From: Favolaschia claudopus
Taxonomy: Eukaryota; Basidiomycota; Agaricomycetes; Agaricales; Mycenaceae
DNA: 64,000 bases
Assembly: GCA_037176885.1 (NCBI GenBank)
Contig: JAWWNJ010000008.1
Location: 2,480,001-2,544,000, forward strand
Direction: 5' to 3'
The position numbers and the translations under genes are program-made. Under the pieces are notes generated by a model. The model had not been told where the DNA came from. It was given only the letters and a program-made list of their open reading frames with translations, and did no database searches. This document shows, piece by piece, positions 42,506-54,972 of this stretch (position 1 is the stretch's first letter; each line of letters opens with the position of its first letter).

Positions 42506-43901
42506 ATGTACTCCTCTCAACGTGGACGCGGCCGCGGCCGCGGTAGCAGCAGCGCAAACAGATTCGCTAACTCGGCCCCTTCGACACCCCTCCCCGCAGC
42601 CCGAGATATCATGGAGGGTCTGCGCCCATCTGCGTTGCAGACCATCAGCATTCCCGCTGCTCCAGCCACCGTCAAAGACATCAAAATCACCAATTTCGAG
42701 AGCATCGGGTCGTATAATTGGAAGAACGCTGCCTCACCCACGATCATCGTGCCCGGTATGTCCCACATCGCGACCGTCTTCTTTCTGTCCATTCAAATGG
42801 CGCGCAGGCTCTCCTCCCGAATGGCAGAACAAACAGACGCCATATCAAGTACCCCCCGACACGGGCATCTTCTTCTCCGATCAAAACGGCTTCCGCATGC
42901 CCCAAGCAGTCCTCCTGCCCCTCATCGTGGCCGTCGACAAAGTGCAGTCGGAGTCCGCCAATGCCAGCAACGCCGGCACCTTCGACTGGGCCGCCGAGAA
43001 CATCGACTTCATCACGGACCGTAACGGTCTTCGCAAGCTCCTCCGCTGGATCGAAGACGCTGGCGCGAACCCCGAATCCCGAAACTTCCGCATCGACCTG
43101 CAGCTTGCCGGAAACACAGTATTGATGAATCGCTGGGAGACGGAGACGAGGGTGAACTATTCGGGATATACGTATGGATTCAATTTCGAGAAGGCGTCGA
43201 CGGATCCGGCGATTGGATGCGAAGGGAGTACGGGGCACCATCGGGTTGTGAAATATGTGAGGATTTCGAGTATTGTCGTGAACTGGGTCGTTGACTGATT
43301 CCATGGGGATGTCCAGGACCTCGACGGGCTCAGGATGGTCGTCCGCTTCGAAGTCGACGCGTGTCTCCCCGCGTCAGCAAAGGCAAAGTCCAGCGGCAGC
43401 GCCAAAGCGTCCACCATCGACGACCTCGTCGCCAGTCTCGGCGAGGTGAAGCTCGGCGGCGCCAGTGCCAAAACCACCTCGACAACCACGCACGGCCTCA
43501 CCGTCCTCCCCGGCGGCGGTTCCGTCTCTCACTCCTCCCTCCTCGAACTCACCACCCGCACCGAGCGCCGCGCAGCCGAATTCGACTGGAAAGACGCCTA
43601 CCCCCAACTGTTCTTCTCGCAGACGCCGCACCATTTCCTCGCGGTGCATTACCAGGGCCGCTTTTCCGCCGTGAACAAGCGTCAGCTGGGATCGAGCGAA
43701 TTGAAGGGGGTGGAGCGGTCGATTCAGCCGGGGTTGAGGAAGCTGCGCGTGGCATTGGGGGTGATTCGGGATCTAGTGGTGAAGCATGGGGAGCGGGGGC
43801 GGTTGACGCTTGTGTGTCGGAGGGGGAGGATGGAGGTGTTTGAGAGGGTGAGTGCGGAAAGTTGTTTGCCAGACGAGGTACTTGCGAGGTTCGAGGGCTG
43901 A
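42506..43901 (+). CDS. conserved fungal protein of unknown function (unit B copy)
   Basis: Exons 42506-42755, 42808-43256 and 43317-43901 give 427 residues, with the same two intron positions as the copy at 14048-15416. The RG-rich start is longer (MYSSQRGRGRGRGSSS). Core blocks match: ITNFESIGSYNWKN, SPPEWQNKQTPYQVPPDTG, LAGNTVLMNRWETETRVNY, LDGLRMVVRFEVDACLP and FSQTPHHFLAVHYQGRF. Both copies are intact, so both may be expressed. Automatic naming as geranylgeranyl pyrophosphate synthetase is not supported by any catalytic motif. Divergent from HIS1 over a shared promoter. Confidence 0.88.
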
Positions 43902-45974
43902 GAGAGAGAAGTATGCGAATGAGACGAAAGAACGCTGGTATGCGAACTGTTATTTGAGAATTTGAATAGCGTAGGTGTAGGCAACGAACCTGTGATTGTT
44001 AACATTGGACGGGAGCGAGGGCCAGAGTGGGCTGTGGATGAAGTAAGATCGACACCCAGAACAGAGGCATCAACACCGCCGTGACGCAGAGGGCTCAGCC
44101 AAATCCAGACACCGGTGCGCCACGCGTTTGCCCCAGCCAAAGGCCACCAGAGAGATATGGCTTTGACTCGACGTCTACCTCGCCGCACACATCCCTGGTC
44201 TCGTCCACATCATGCGCGCGAGGGGTTGACGCGATCGAGGGCGGTCGAGGATGACGAGTTCCCATCCACCCTCCACTTCCCCGTGTGGGTAGGCCCTTGT
44301 CCCTAGTACCATGTTAGCACCCAGCTCCGACAGCACGACGAAGAACTCACACATCCCCATCCCGCAGGCTATCTCTCCGCAGTCCCGACTACCTCATTCC
44401 CGCGAGCAGGCTGATTACATGCCACGTCGCCCAACACGGTGGCAGCCTTGCTCCCCCGTCATCCTTTCTTCGGTGATCGCCTCTTCAATTCCGAGTCGGT
44501 CTCCGCCTGACATCCGACGCGGGGAGGAGGGTGGGACGAGGAAGTAAGAGTGGGGCGAGACAAGGGTCCAAGAGGGAGTGACGAGATCCGCCGCTCAAGA
44601 GCGGGGGCAGCCGATGATGGTGACTATATTACGATGAAGTAGGCGAAAGGCAAGAGGGGCCGCACGGAAAGGCTAGGAATGGCACGGAGCAGGATGAGAT
44701 GAAGAAAGCAGAAGGAAAGGAGAGGACGCATACATATTAGCGTGACGGCCAAAGGCTGATCAAGATACACATTCTGTAGGATAGGATAGAATAAGTGAGT
44801 CGAGCAGGAGCAGCGTATAGATGCTTGCTGACGTGCCAAAACATCCGCCGCTGTTCTCACAGGGCTCTGCTAAGCCAATATGCTACTTCCTGCCTTCGCA
44901 TAGCACCATTTCGCGGGATCTGCGGGGACGTGGTCAGGAAGGAGGTCAAGTGAAGAGACAGCACGTACTGGTTCAGAACGGTCTTGCGTGCGATAGACAC
45001 CACACTCCCACCAATTCATCCGCCCTGAAGTCATGATCATACGCTGTGCAAGTCGGCAGCGACACCGTTGAGTGAGCAAAGCTCCGCAAAACAGATCCGT
45101 CTTCGCTGAGCTCGCACACCAGACTCGCAGTAGACCGGAAGCTCTGACGTTACAATCTCAACCTCGCCTCCAGTTCCCAGGTCATACTTCATCCGCAGAA
45201 GATTTGGCAATGAGCTGCAGCACCAAAGAACGCAGATTTCGAGTGAGAGGCTTAGATCGGGTGATTGTTCCTTCCAACGTAGAGAGCGAACAAAAATCCA
45301 AGCAATGTTGCTATAGCCCTTCGAAGCGAGGCCAGCCAGAGTCGCTCAGGGGGGACCGGGCTCTAGTATGGGCGATGGTCCAGGATACGTAGCCAGCCTG
45401 TGCGTGGGTCTTCATAGCTTTCAATTCTATAGCTCGACACAGAGAACTTGTGAAACAGGGCCCTAACCCTGGCCACAGTTCAGAAGAGATGATTCAATGA
45501 GGTTCTTGCTGGGGTGAAAACAAGGGGGAGGAAAAAGTGTTGACGGCTGCCGCGGCGCAATGCAGACTGCCAGTGCCACAAACATAAACAGCGCCTACCA
45601 CGGTCACCTGATAATGACATGCCGGTGCTCCGATCACGGCAACCGGCGTTTACCCGCAGGTTCCACAGCGTTTGAACGAATTTGAACAGACCCTAGGTTA
45701 CGGTTTTAGTTGGGAACGGATACGTATACCTGCACTTGTGCGAATGTTAGTAGGACCTCAAATATCAGATCGAGAGATTGCGGGAGTAAATCAGTGGCAA
45801 CTATATCTCTTGCTTCGTTCGGTAGCATGAGTGGCTGCATATTCCCATCAACAAGTTGGCTACCGAGGTCGGTAAGTATCGTCGCCGTCGCCAAAAGATG
45901 AATAATGTATTTCTGGTCAACCGAAAGCCAGTATAGCAAGTGGGCGTGCGTTCCAACTGATGTTCTGCGTAGTG

Positions 45975-45998
45975 ATATATATATATATATATATATAT
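45975..45998. repeat. (AT)n microsatellite
   Basis: About 12 uninterrupted AT units. Confidence 0.9.
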
Positions 45999-48851
45999 GC
46001 TTTTGCTCTGTTTTCGAGAACTGGTGAGTGTGACAATATAGCAGGACAATAACATCGAAGTATGACAAAGTCTCACTGTCAACATTGTTACTTAATAGTC
46101 CACATTTGCTAAATCAACTTGGCTCATATACAGATGCAAATGCAGCATGATTCAGAATGTATCTAGTGTACCAAACGAAATTGATTTTTTGTCAGCCGTG
46201 ATTAAGAAGGATCAGTCGGAGCTCAACTAGTTGGTTCTAACATCGGTTCAAATCCTTCTTTCGTGTGAGCAACACTGGAGTTGCGTTAAAGAAGCTGTTG
46301 ACTCTCAGAATCAGGGTCACTGAGGGTGAAGAAAGAATAGAGTATTCCCATCGTTTGTCCAGCATACATCCATCGGCAGTCGAAGTATCCGCAAATCTGC
46401 CAGACAATCCTGCTTCGATAATCCTCGTCGCCCGTCGCCCAAACACCAGAGCATGCAACATATTCCTGATCAACGCACACAGGCGTGTAATCCAGGGTGC
46501 ATTCCAACATATACCACCTCTCAATATCCGGTCGAAGACTCGAAGTCGTGAATCCATATGCATTCCGAATTCCTGTCGAGATACCTGAATGCACAGTCAT
46601 CCCCGCCGACTCCTTCCTCCGTGATGTCAACGGCCCTTCCGTGCGACCACCCAAACCGAAATAAGCCTTGCTCGTGTCGACCCGGTACTTTCCTACACGC
46701 AAACGTCGGCGGTTGACGATTATGGGAGGATTCGGACGCCGATTGTGGCCTCACGAGGGGATTCTTCGGAACAACACTAAGCAAAAACGTTGGCTGCACT
46801 CACGTCAGTTCTTCCCTACAAATGCAATCTACAATCGGAATTGACAGGCGCGGACGACGGGTGCCTGGGTCTCGACCCCTCGAGACGTCCGCCGTTTGTC
46901 AGAAACTGAAAAAATGTCAAGTAAAGAAGAAGAAAGAAGATAGCATCGCACCCAACAGGAGAAACTGCGTGCGCCGCTTGACGAAGTTTGGCATTTGTTC
47001 TTACTGCCAAGCCAAAATAAATTTCTTAATTCGGAATCTTCCTTGCCGGAAATAGTCAACTTAGAGGCCGCGCCGCCGCCGCTGCGTGTCTAGCTCGCGC
47101 TAGTCGCTCAACCCAGAATATGAAGCAGAATTTCATACAGATGCGCTTGCCTGCTTCGAACCCACAAATATTGGTTTAGATTAGTATAGAGCCGCCCTCG
47201 GAAGAATTACAACCGGACTATCATACCCCTCTCGACCTACTTTGGTCGGAAGCTGTCCAACAGGAACACCAAGTGCGGCAAATTCTGCACAGGATTACTA
47301 ACATTAAGTCGACGCCGGATTACATATCGCTATATCTGCTCACCGCAGGGCATATCAATCCCGATATATGAATCACGTTGGCGGAAATCGCCGTGCCCAC
47401 CACATGAGTAAGGTTATCAAGCAGGAGGATGGCTGACTGGTTGCGAAGTGTAGATCTACAGCCAAGAATACGTCCATGAGCAATGACGCACCTGTTATAT
47501 CGACCGAGAGAGATCCAGGAAACAAGAACAGAATCCATCAGCCAGAAGGAAGGCGCCAATATCGCGAAACATCCCTTCGTCATAGACGCACTTTAGAACG
47601 AGGAACATTAGAAGGAATACTCTGAATATTCCGATTCGATGTAATACACATTTCTTTCCGCGTGCCTGCCTGCCGTACGTGCTGGAGCAGTCAACGGAGA
47701 CCACATACGCCGAAAAAATATCAACCCATACCCGGAGGCGTTTTAAGCGGACGGGCTGAGATGCCGGTGAATGCGCTATGCCACGCTCGTGGTGGTATGT
47801 GGGATTATCCGTGGAGACGACGGGGTGGTGAGTGGAGCTACGGAAGCACATACTGGACCCTGTTCCAGGCTCATTCGCGATTGTGTAGAACGCTGGAATG
47901 CTCGCCAGCAGTTAGGTTCCCAACACATTGACAATGACGATTGACGAAGAAAGGATTACTAGGATAAGCGATAAGTGATGCGATGAGATTGTAGAAAGAA
48001 TGCATGGCCACCGTCCCGAGTTCCGGATAGAACATGCCAGTGGGAAGATCGCCGTTTCTGGATATTTCTATTCTGGCGCGGCGGCTTATGGTTGCGAGGG
48101 CAAAGACATCGATTTTGAGAATGCGACGGCAATCGTTTGTTATATGGCACCGGTACAGCTGCGTGTGCTTTCAGATAGCCCAAGGACAAGTGAGAAGGCT
48201 CCGAAAAGTCTCGAGCACTTTGGCAGCAGACAGAAAAAGTGGCTGTTGGCCGTTTCTCCTTCCGAGGTAGCGCGGGCACGGAGTATAGTATCTTGAGAGA
48301 AAGCGATTTTTTCGCCGTATGGAGCAAAGCAGGAGCAAAGCACGTTTCGTGGAGCGACATGCACGAACGCAGATTTTTTTGTAACTTTGCGAGCGCTATG
48401 CCAGCCGATATCGGAGGTGGAGGATGGAGATAGATAGCCAGATACCGTGGAGATCTTCCGGAATATCAAGACGAAGGCAAGTCACTCAAAACCCGATCAG
48501 ACCAGAAGTTTTCCGAGAAAAAGATGTTTGACTCTGGGGATCTTTTGGCTTCGAATTAGAATGCGGTCCACGGACTAATGGAGAACGGTTGCAACTGATT
48601 TTGCAGGTCTTCACTGCATTTTACAGCGCTCGGAGGGTTGTCGGTGGCACCAGTGTGACCCAGCCTCGAGAAAAAAGAGAAAAAAATGGTTTGACGGTCG
48701 TTTTTGAAATTTCAAGACGCTCCAGTGAGAGCGAGGGCTGGAGCTGAGAAATTGGAGATCTAGGAGGAGTCCGATAAGTCTGGTTTCGCAAGACTGTCGT
48801 CGGGGAAGTAAGAAGCAGGCTAAAGCTCGGTGGATTGCGACAAGATTAGGA

Positions 48852-48860
48852 TTTGCCACG
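48852..48860 (-). promoter_or_regulatory. PACE-like element before the proteasome gene
   Basis: Reads CGTGGCAAA on the minus strand, 8 of 9 bases of the ascomycete proteasome element GGTGGCAAA, about 125 bp upstream of the ATG. Rpn4-type control is not established in basidiomycetes, so this is only suggestive. Confidence 0.3.
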
Positions 48861-48985
48861 TCACGATGTCACAGTCACATTTGACGCGCGTATGAAACCT
48901 TCAAAAAGAGAATCTCGTCGCAGGGTCCAAGTCTTGCCAACCCTTTCGCCTTCCTCCAACTCAACCCACCTTTGATTCTATTGTC

Positions 48986-50305
48986 ATGGCCTTTGTTCTC
49001 CCTCCTCGCTCCGCTCATGCTGTGGGCCAACAACAGCAGTTCAACCCCTATGCAGAGAATGGTGGAACTATCCTCGCCATTGCTGGTGCGAACTTCAGCG
49101 TAATCGCTGGGGATACCCGTCAATCTGAGGGCTACAATGTTCAAACCCGATATGCGCCGAAGGTCTTTCGTCTGTACGTTGTTAGTTCAACCAGCGCTGT
49201 GTCGAGGATACTGACTCTGTTCCAGGACGGACAAAGCAGTCCTGGCTACAAACGGCTTTTCCGCTGACGGGAACATGTTCGTGAAGAAAGTTCGGCAACG
49301 TCTTGAAGTCAGTCCTCCATTTTTCTTTGTCGGTTCCCTTTACTCAATTTCTCCGGTTCAGTGGTATCGCCACGCGCACGCGAAAGACATGTCCTTGCCC
49401 GCAATCGCTCGCCTAATACAATCGATGCTTTACCAACGCCGGTTTTTCCCCTATTATGTCTACAACATCCTTGGAGGAATTGAAGACGATGGTAGGCTCC
49501 CTCAAATACTACCGTTCATTTCCTCAAATTGATTTCAACTCACGCAGGTTCGGGTACTGTATACTCATTTGATCCCGTGGGCTCATACGAACGCGAAACT
49601 TGCCGCGCCGCCGGTGCGGCATCATCCTTAGTACAACCGTTTTTGGATAATCAGGTCAGTTGTTGTTTTGAGGAATCGGGGTTTTCTGGTTCGTTGTGTT
49701 CCAAACGCGGATGGACGTCATTCTGACGTTCTACGATCGTTATGTTTGAATTGAACCCTCGATTTCGGCTACGTGTATTCCCCGTAACGAGCCCATTTCC
49801 ATGCGGGAGTACACTTTTCGAACCTCGTGTCTCTGTTTTACCGGATATCTCTTCTCTTCCACACAAAGCAGGGCTTACCACGAGTGCCCCCCACATCCTT
49901 CACTCGCAACCGATATTCTTCCCTCCCCTAGTTCCTCTCACTGTTTATTCCGGATCCGTTGAGACTGAAAGCTTATTCAGATCTATTTCAAAAACCAAAG
50001 CTCCGCTCCCGGCAGCCCTCACCCAACTCATCTTCCCCTTTCGCGGGTTCTGCCTCTTGTAATTGATTCCTTCACGAGCGCAACCGAACGGCACATCGAA
50101 GTATCTACTTTTTTTTATTCTCCGTCGTGCACAAAACTAACGACTCGGCTCTCAACAGGTCGGCGACGGTTTGGAGATCTACGTCGTCCTTGCGAAGGGC
50201 AGCCCTCTTCAGGGTTTGGAAACCGTTCATGGCATCACGGAACTCACAAGTGGTCCGAACGGCGAGCGCATGTTTGTGATACGGAGAAATCTCAAACGGG
50301 ATTAA
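48986..50305 (+). CDS. PRE7: 20S proteasome subunit beta-6
   Basis: Non-catalytic beta-ring subunit of the 20S core particle. Six exons (48986-49173, 49226-49307, 49362-49491, 49548-49654, 49981-50100, 50159-50305) join in frame to 257 residues. Blocks include [107 protein letters not shown] and [10 protein letters not shown]. The fifth exon (49981-50100) sits between a 326-bp and a 58-bp intron; the former is long for this genome and easy to misread. No propeptide Thr is exposed, as expected for beta-6. Confidence 0.95.
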
Positions 50306-52900
50306 GTTTAATTCTCCGCCCCTGCTCCCTGGATTTTCTTCCCTTCCTTCTCACTCACTCACTCGCGTGTCTACCAAAGACATGATCATGATCTCTCTCA
50401 ATTGTACCGATGGACAATGAAACTGCTTTGATATATTTATATAACATAGAATTTGGCTTGTTCCCCTTATCGGTTTTGGTTACCCTGCTTGCAATTCGCT
50501 CTGTTATAGTAGCTCGCACTGTTATGTATTTTAGGACAGCATCTCTAGACATTGAATCCCGTTTGATTCGCCTATCCTTTGGTGTGCTTTCCAGTGAGCA
50601 GAGACAAAATCGAGATGCTTGTTGGCTGTGGTTGATTGGTCAGGCTGACTCGCGAAATTCCGCCGTTGCGCTGCGCCGCATTATTCTCCAGAGGGTCGGA
50701 CTATGTGCCTGCTTCATTCAACGTCAGAGAAGAGAAGTCCGCCGCCAACAGATTTATCGCTTATTACACGCAGTTTACATGCCAAGTTTGATTGATGCGG
50801 CAAAACCAACCTTCGACGGCGGACTTTTCCTCAGCTTGCCACAAGCTTGCTGATTACTCGGGGAGAGCGTGACCTCTGGTAAGCTCGTGCTTCCCCCCTT
50901 CATGCTTCTTCTGACTGAAAAATTGGAGGTGCTGCCTCGAAACCGTGCTGTAATTACGGGAAAATCACTCAGCACGACCTCCGACTATACTCCTTCGAAA
51001 AAAAATTGAATAAATATGGCTGAAGTAGACGGTAACTTGGCACTCCCGCCGTACAGTGCGGGTACCCGAGGAGAACCTTCCCGCGATGGTCGCACGGAAG
51101 ACAGACAAATTACCAGTGGCGTATCCGACTCCTCGAAATCACCGTCACTGTTTGGGCGGCCCGTGGTTCAAGCGATGATTTTCGCCGGATGTTTTACCAG
51201 ACATGAAATTAATTGGGGTCATCAGACAGAGAGCTAATGTTCTTATCTCCTCGTGTGCTTGCATTGTACTGGGAGACGGAACGCCGTTTGAGTGCGGTGA
51301 GATACAACCGTCGATGATCGAGGGCAGGGAGGTGAAGTTAATGCGAGGAACACGTCATGACTCATGAGGCCCGCCAGTGGTTTAGACGCGAGTTTTCCTC
51401 CTCGGTACTTCTCTTTCACATGAAATGGTGGGTCGATATGAAGCCAAGTGAAAAGCGCAAGATAATTCTTTTCATCTAGCCATTATTTTCATGCACCATC
51501 AGCGAAAGCGATTTTATTTGCCTTTTTTCATCGTGATTGTTGCGGAAGGGGGTCAAATAATTCTCCAGGTAGAACAGACTGACAGTTTCTTGGGATCCGA
51601 GTAGCATTTAGCCGGTAATTGACATGAATTGGTCGCGAAAGACGAGGAGGTGGTGAAATTAGAATATTTAGAGTTCAAGTTGATCTCCGATAACTGTCGC
51701 TCATGGACACGCGGAGCCGGTCAGAAAGACGGAGAGGGTTAGGCCTAAGGAGCTAAATGGCCCCGAGCCCATTCCCACTTGAAATAGGCTCGGCATCTTT
51801 GTCGTCACAGTCAAGTTCATATCTATACAGCACCGTGTCGCTGCTAGCTGCCGGATCAAGCGGGGGCAATCTTGGTCTTAATACCGCGACGACAAATCCA
51901 AAACTCACCATACCAGGGGCAGTTTCATTAAAATTAATACTTGGTCCATGTATAATTGGTTGATTTTCAATTTACGGTGCGACCAGTGGGACGGTCAGTG
52001 GATTCTTCATTTTTGCTTGAACGACGTTTGAATACTAACGGCACAGTATATTTCTTGTTTAGACACCCATATAACTGGTCAGTAACGCAGCAATGGCAGC
52101 TGACCTAGACTGTCGTCTAAATGCCGTCGTTAGTTTTCAACTCGGAATTTCCGAACCATACTATCAACCTCCGACTCGGACCAAGTGCGCATTCACTTCC
52201 TCTGCTTTAATCACCGCCGTTTGAGATGCGGAGCCACGAGCACTCCCTCTGGTCAAAGAAGAAAAACTTTGCTTTCGAGATTCGACCAAAAAAGGGTACT
52301 TACCTTCGGTGTCGAGAATGTTCCATTCGCGTCCGGTAAACCTCGGCCCGAACCAGAAACCGTTGTCCCGTGATCGCGCTTCCTTCCTTTTCCCCTCGAT
52401 GACCTCTGATGACCCTCCGAGTCGAATCCGACATCCCTGGGTCGCCGGATGCGAGCCGCGCATCAGCAACATGGTCCTCAGGGAACTTCTGCTGAACACG
52501 GTTCACAAGAACGCTCCGTCACCTTTCCGACTTCACACAAGGCAGGTCGGCCCCTTCGTTAACTCATCTCAGAGTTCTGCGTGACCGAACCCGCTGATGT
52601 TCTGTTGCATGCCTGGTCCTGCCAGTGGGCAAAGTCGTTTTATGTCAACCAGAATCACCCTCTCGTCAGACTTCCAAAAACTACAACGTCTGTCCGCGAG
52701 AGATTGGCCCGATTACCTTGCTCGAGCTGACTAAAACAGCGTGTTGCGGTCCGCTTCCACCTGCTTCCGCATCTGCGCCAATTACTCTTGACCAATATGT
52801 TTTTCAATGGGTTCAACCTCAGCGGAGTCGTTATTTAATGGCGCGAATGAGTGAAAGCTCTTTGCACAGTTATTGAATAGTCCTCACCACCACGACACGC
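50306..52900. other. 2.6 kb without a recognisable gene
   Basis: Holds the proteasome gene 3' flank and the FAD copy 3 promoter. A 147-codon frame at 50410-50853 starts 105 bp after the proteasome stop but has no known domain and is probably chance. Frames at 52185-52584 likewise lack support. Confidence 0.45.
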
Positions 52901-54972
52901 ATGGATCAACTCCCAATTCTCATTGTGGGTTTATGTTCCATTCTGTTTTTCTCGTCGGCAGTTGACGTTGTTCTCATATTCTACAGGTCGGTGCTGGCCC
53001 GTCAGGTCTCGTACTGGCACTCATTTTACTCAAATGTGGAGTCCCGGTGCGCATCGTCGATAAAGAAACGACCCACAGACTGGGCTCTCGAGGAGCGGCG
53101 ATTCAGGTGAAGCGTATCTGATTCTCTTTCATCCTCAACGTTGATCGACGTGGTTTTCTGTCAGCCACGAACGCTCGAGTTGTACAAGATTCTCGGTGTA
53201 TTGCCCGACATTCTGAAAGCAGGCGAACCTCTTCCTTCTTCAATGGCGAAATACGAGCACGGGAAAACCGACCCATCGATGTTCGTCAAGGTACATGAAA
53301 TTCTAGAGCCGACCCCGGACATACCTTATGTCAGTCCATTTTCATCCCTTTTTTTACTTATTTGAGATGAGCGACGATAACGAACGGAAATTTGCAGCCC
53401 AATACATACAACGTCAGTCAAGCCAAACAAGAGGAAGTTCTTCGTTCCCACTTGTTGAGATTTTCGTGCACCGTCGAGCTTGGTTCCGAGTTACGCAGTC
53501 TCGAGCAGTTTCCTGACCATGTCGTGGCGCATATTGAGAAGACCGATACCGAGGGCAACATAGTGGAAGAGACGGCGAGCTTCGCTTGGCTTGTCGGGAC
53601 TGATGGAGCGCACAGTGTGGTTCGTAAGCAGGTTGGTGTTGAATATGTGGGCGAGACGAGGGCACAATACATAGCGATTGGGGATGTTGTTGTGGAACAG
53701 GGCTTGGATTCAAAGGTGAATTTGTTTTAGCTTTTTGTTGTGTTGCACGGCGGCTTACGTCGTCCGGTTCTTAAGTTCTGGCATATGTGGGACCAGTCTC
53801 CTAAATCGTAAGAAAAACGTCCATTCATGGCTTGTGCAGACATTCATTGAGTCCATTAACAGGATTATATTCCGCCCGAGTGGGGGGAAGGATTCATCGT
53901 TCATGTTTCTTTACACCGGGCGGTCAGAGGAATTAGCAGACAAAACTATCACACGGGAGGAATTCGTCAATCGCTTTTACGAGATCACTGGGAGGCAGGA
54001 CATCAAGTTTGGAGCGGCAACTTGGCTATCTAACTACAGGTTGGGCCACGTTTTCTGCTTCTGCTTTCACCATTGCTCATTTTTTCATTCCTCTTGTTAC
54101 AGACCGAATATTCGGATGGTGAAGCAGATGCAAGTCGGTCGCGTTCTCCTAGCCGGAGGTCAGTCTCCCTACATTTTCGCAGCTCAAGTTTGCTAATATG
54201 AAATTCAGACGCTGCCCATTGTCACAGTCCCACCGGCGGTCAGGGACTCAACTCAGGCGTCCACGACGCAATGAACTTAGGCTGGAAGCTCGCTCTCGTT
54301 CATCAGGGCCGCGCCTCGCCCACCCTCCTCGCAACTTACGAAGAAGAACGTCTCCGTGTGATTGCACATATGCTCGAGTTCACGACGCAGCTGCATGATT
54401 CGTCCCTCCACCGGCTTTATGATGGGAAGCAGATCACTCACGAATCGTGGAAGCGTAATGGAGACATCCAGATGTTGGGGGTCAATTATTCGGGGAGCTC
54501 TATCATATTGCAGGACGCGGAAGCTGTGGCGGACATACTTACGCCGTATTCCAGGCCAGTTGGGACTGGCAGTGTTGGCGTGCAAGCAGCGTATCGCGCC
54601 CCTGACGCGTCAGGCTTGGTTTCGGTTGAAGAACAACAGATTACTCTGTTTTCCGTGTTCGGAGTCGTCGCACATACTGTGTTAATCTTCGGCAGTGAAG
54701 CAAGCTGCAAAGCTGATGCGACCGAGCTCGTTGCGAGGCTTCCTACCGGAGTGGCTCGGGCGGTGCGAATCCTTCCTCAAGGCGAGAGTGCGGCAGGCTC
54801 TTCATCTTGTGATTTGATTCTCGAGGATGGGGCGGGACATGCTTACAGGGGGTATGGAGTGTCGACTGACAACCTCACTGCTGTCGTGGTCCGCCCGGAC
54901 GGAGTGGTCGGCGCTGTCGTTTCCGATGTAGATGGGGTGGAGCGATATTTCGGGAATTTTTGTCGGGTTTGA
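52901..54972 (+). CDS. FAD-dependent aromatic hydroxylase-type monooxygenase, copy 3
   Basis: Third member of the family in this window, same exon plan. A 24-nt first exon (MDQLPILI) is followed by [21 protein letters not shown]. Further blocks are [84 protein letters not shown] and [17 protein letters not shown]. The C-terminal thioredoxin-like domain ends YFGNFCRV. It is intact at about 550 residues. By eye it is closer to copy 2 than to copy 1 (shared [17 protein letters not shown] and VHDA segments). Unlike the other two it has no convergent F-box neighbour. Confidence 0.92.

Larger units (their letters stand above)
41895..44360 (+). repeat. inverted segmental duplication, unit B
   Basis: Inverted counterpart of 13760-16015. 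It covers the promoter from close to the HIS1 start, the conserved gene at 42506-43901, and its 3' flank to about the segment CCCAGCTCCGACAGCACGA. The two units enclose the 26 kb between 16.0 and 41.9 kb. Confidence 0.8.
43902..48985. other. 5 kb gene-poor, probably relic-rich region
   Basis: After the 3' flank of unit B no gene can be supported. Minus-strand open frames at 45706-46068 and 47320-47583 contain hydrophobic segments (DQKYIIHLLATATILTDL; HGRILGC, then ILLLDNLTHVVGTAI) that recall fungal multi-pass membrane proteins, but stops, missing exons and a microsatellite interrupt them. The frame at 46286-46702 (-) has no recognisable domain. The region may hold a decayed membrane-protein gene. 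The last 150 bp carry the proteasome gene promoter. Confidence 0.4.

Noticed and set aside
46204..46260. tRNA-like stretch with AAGAAGG/CCTTCTT ends, GCTCAACTAGTTGG and GGTTCAAATCC boxes
   Set aside because: Only 57 nt long; no T-arm stem and no anticodon arm can be formed, so it is not a tRNA gene.
46286..46702. 138-codon minus-strand frame
   Set aside because: No motif I could recognise and no confirming exon; kept only as a note in the gene-poor entry.
50410..50853. 147-codon frame after the proteasome gene
   Set aside because: No recognisable domain, uneven composition, and it lies in the likely 3' UTR.
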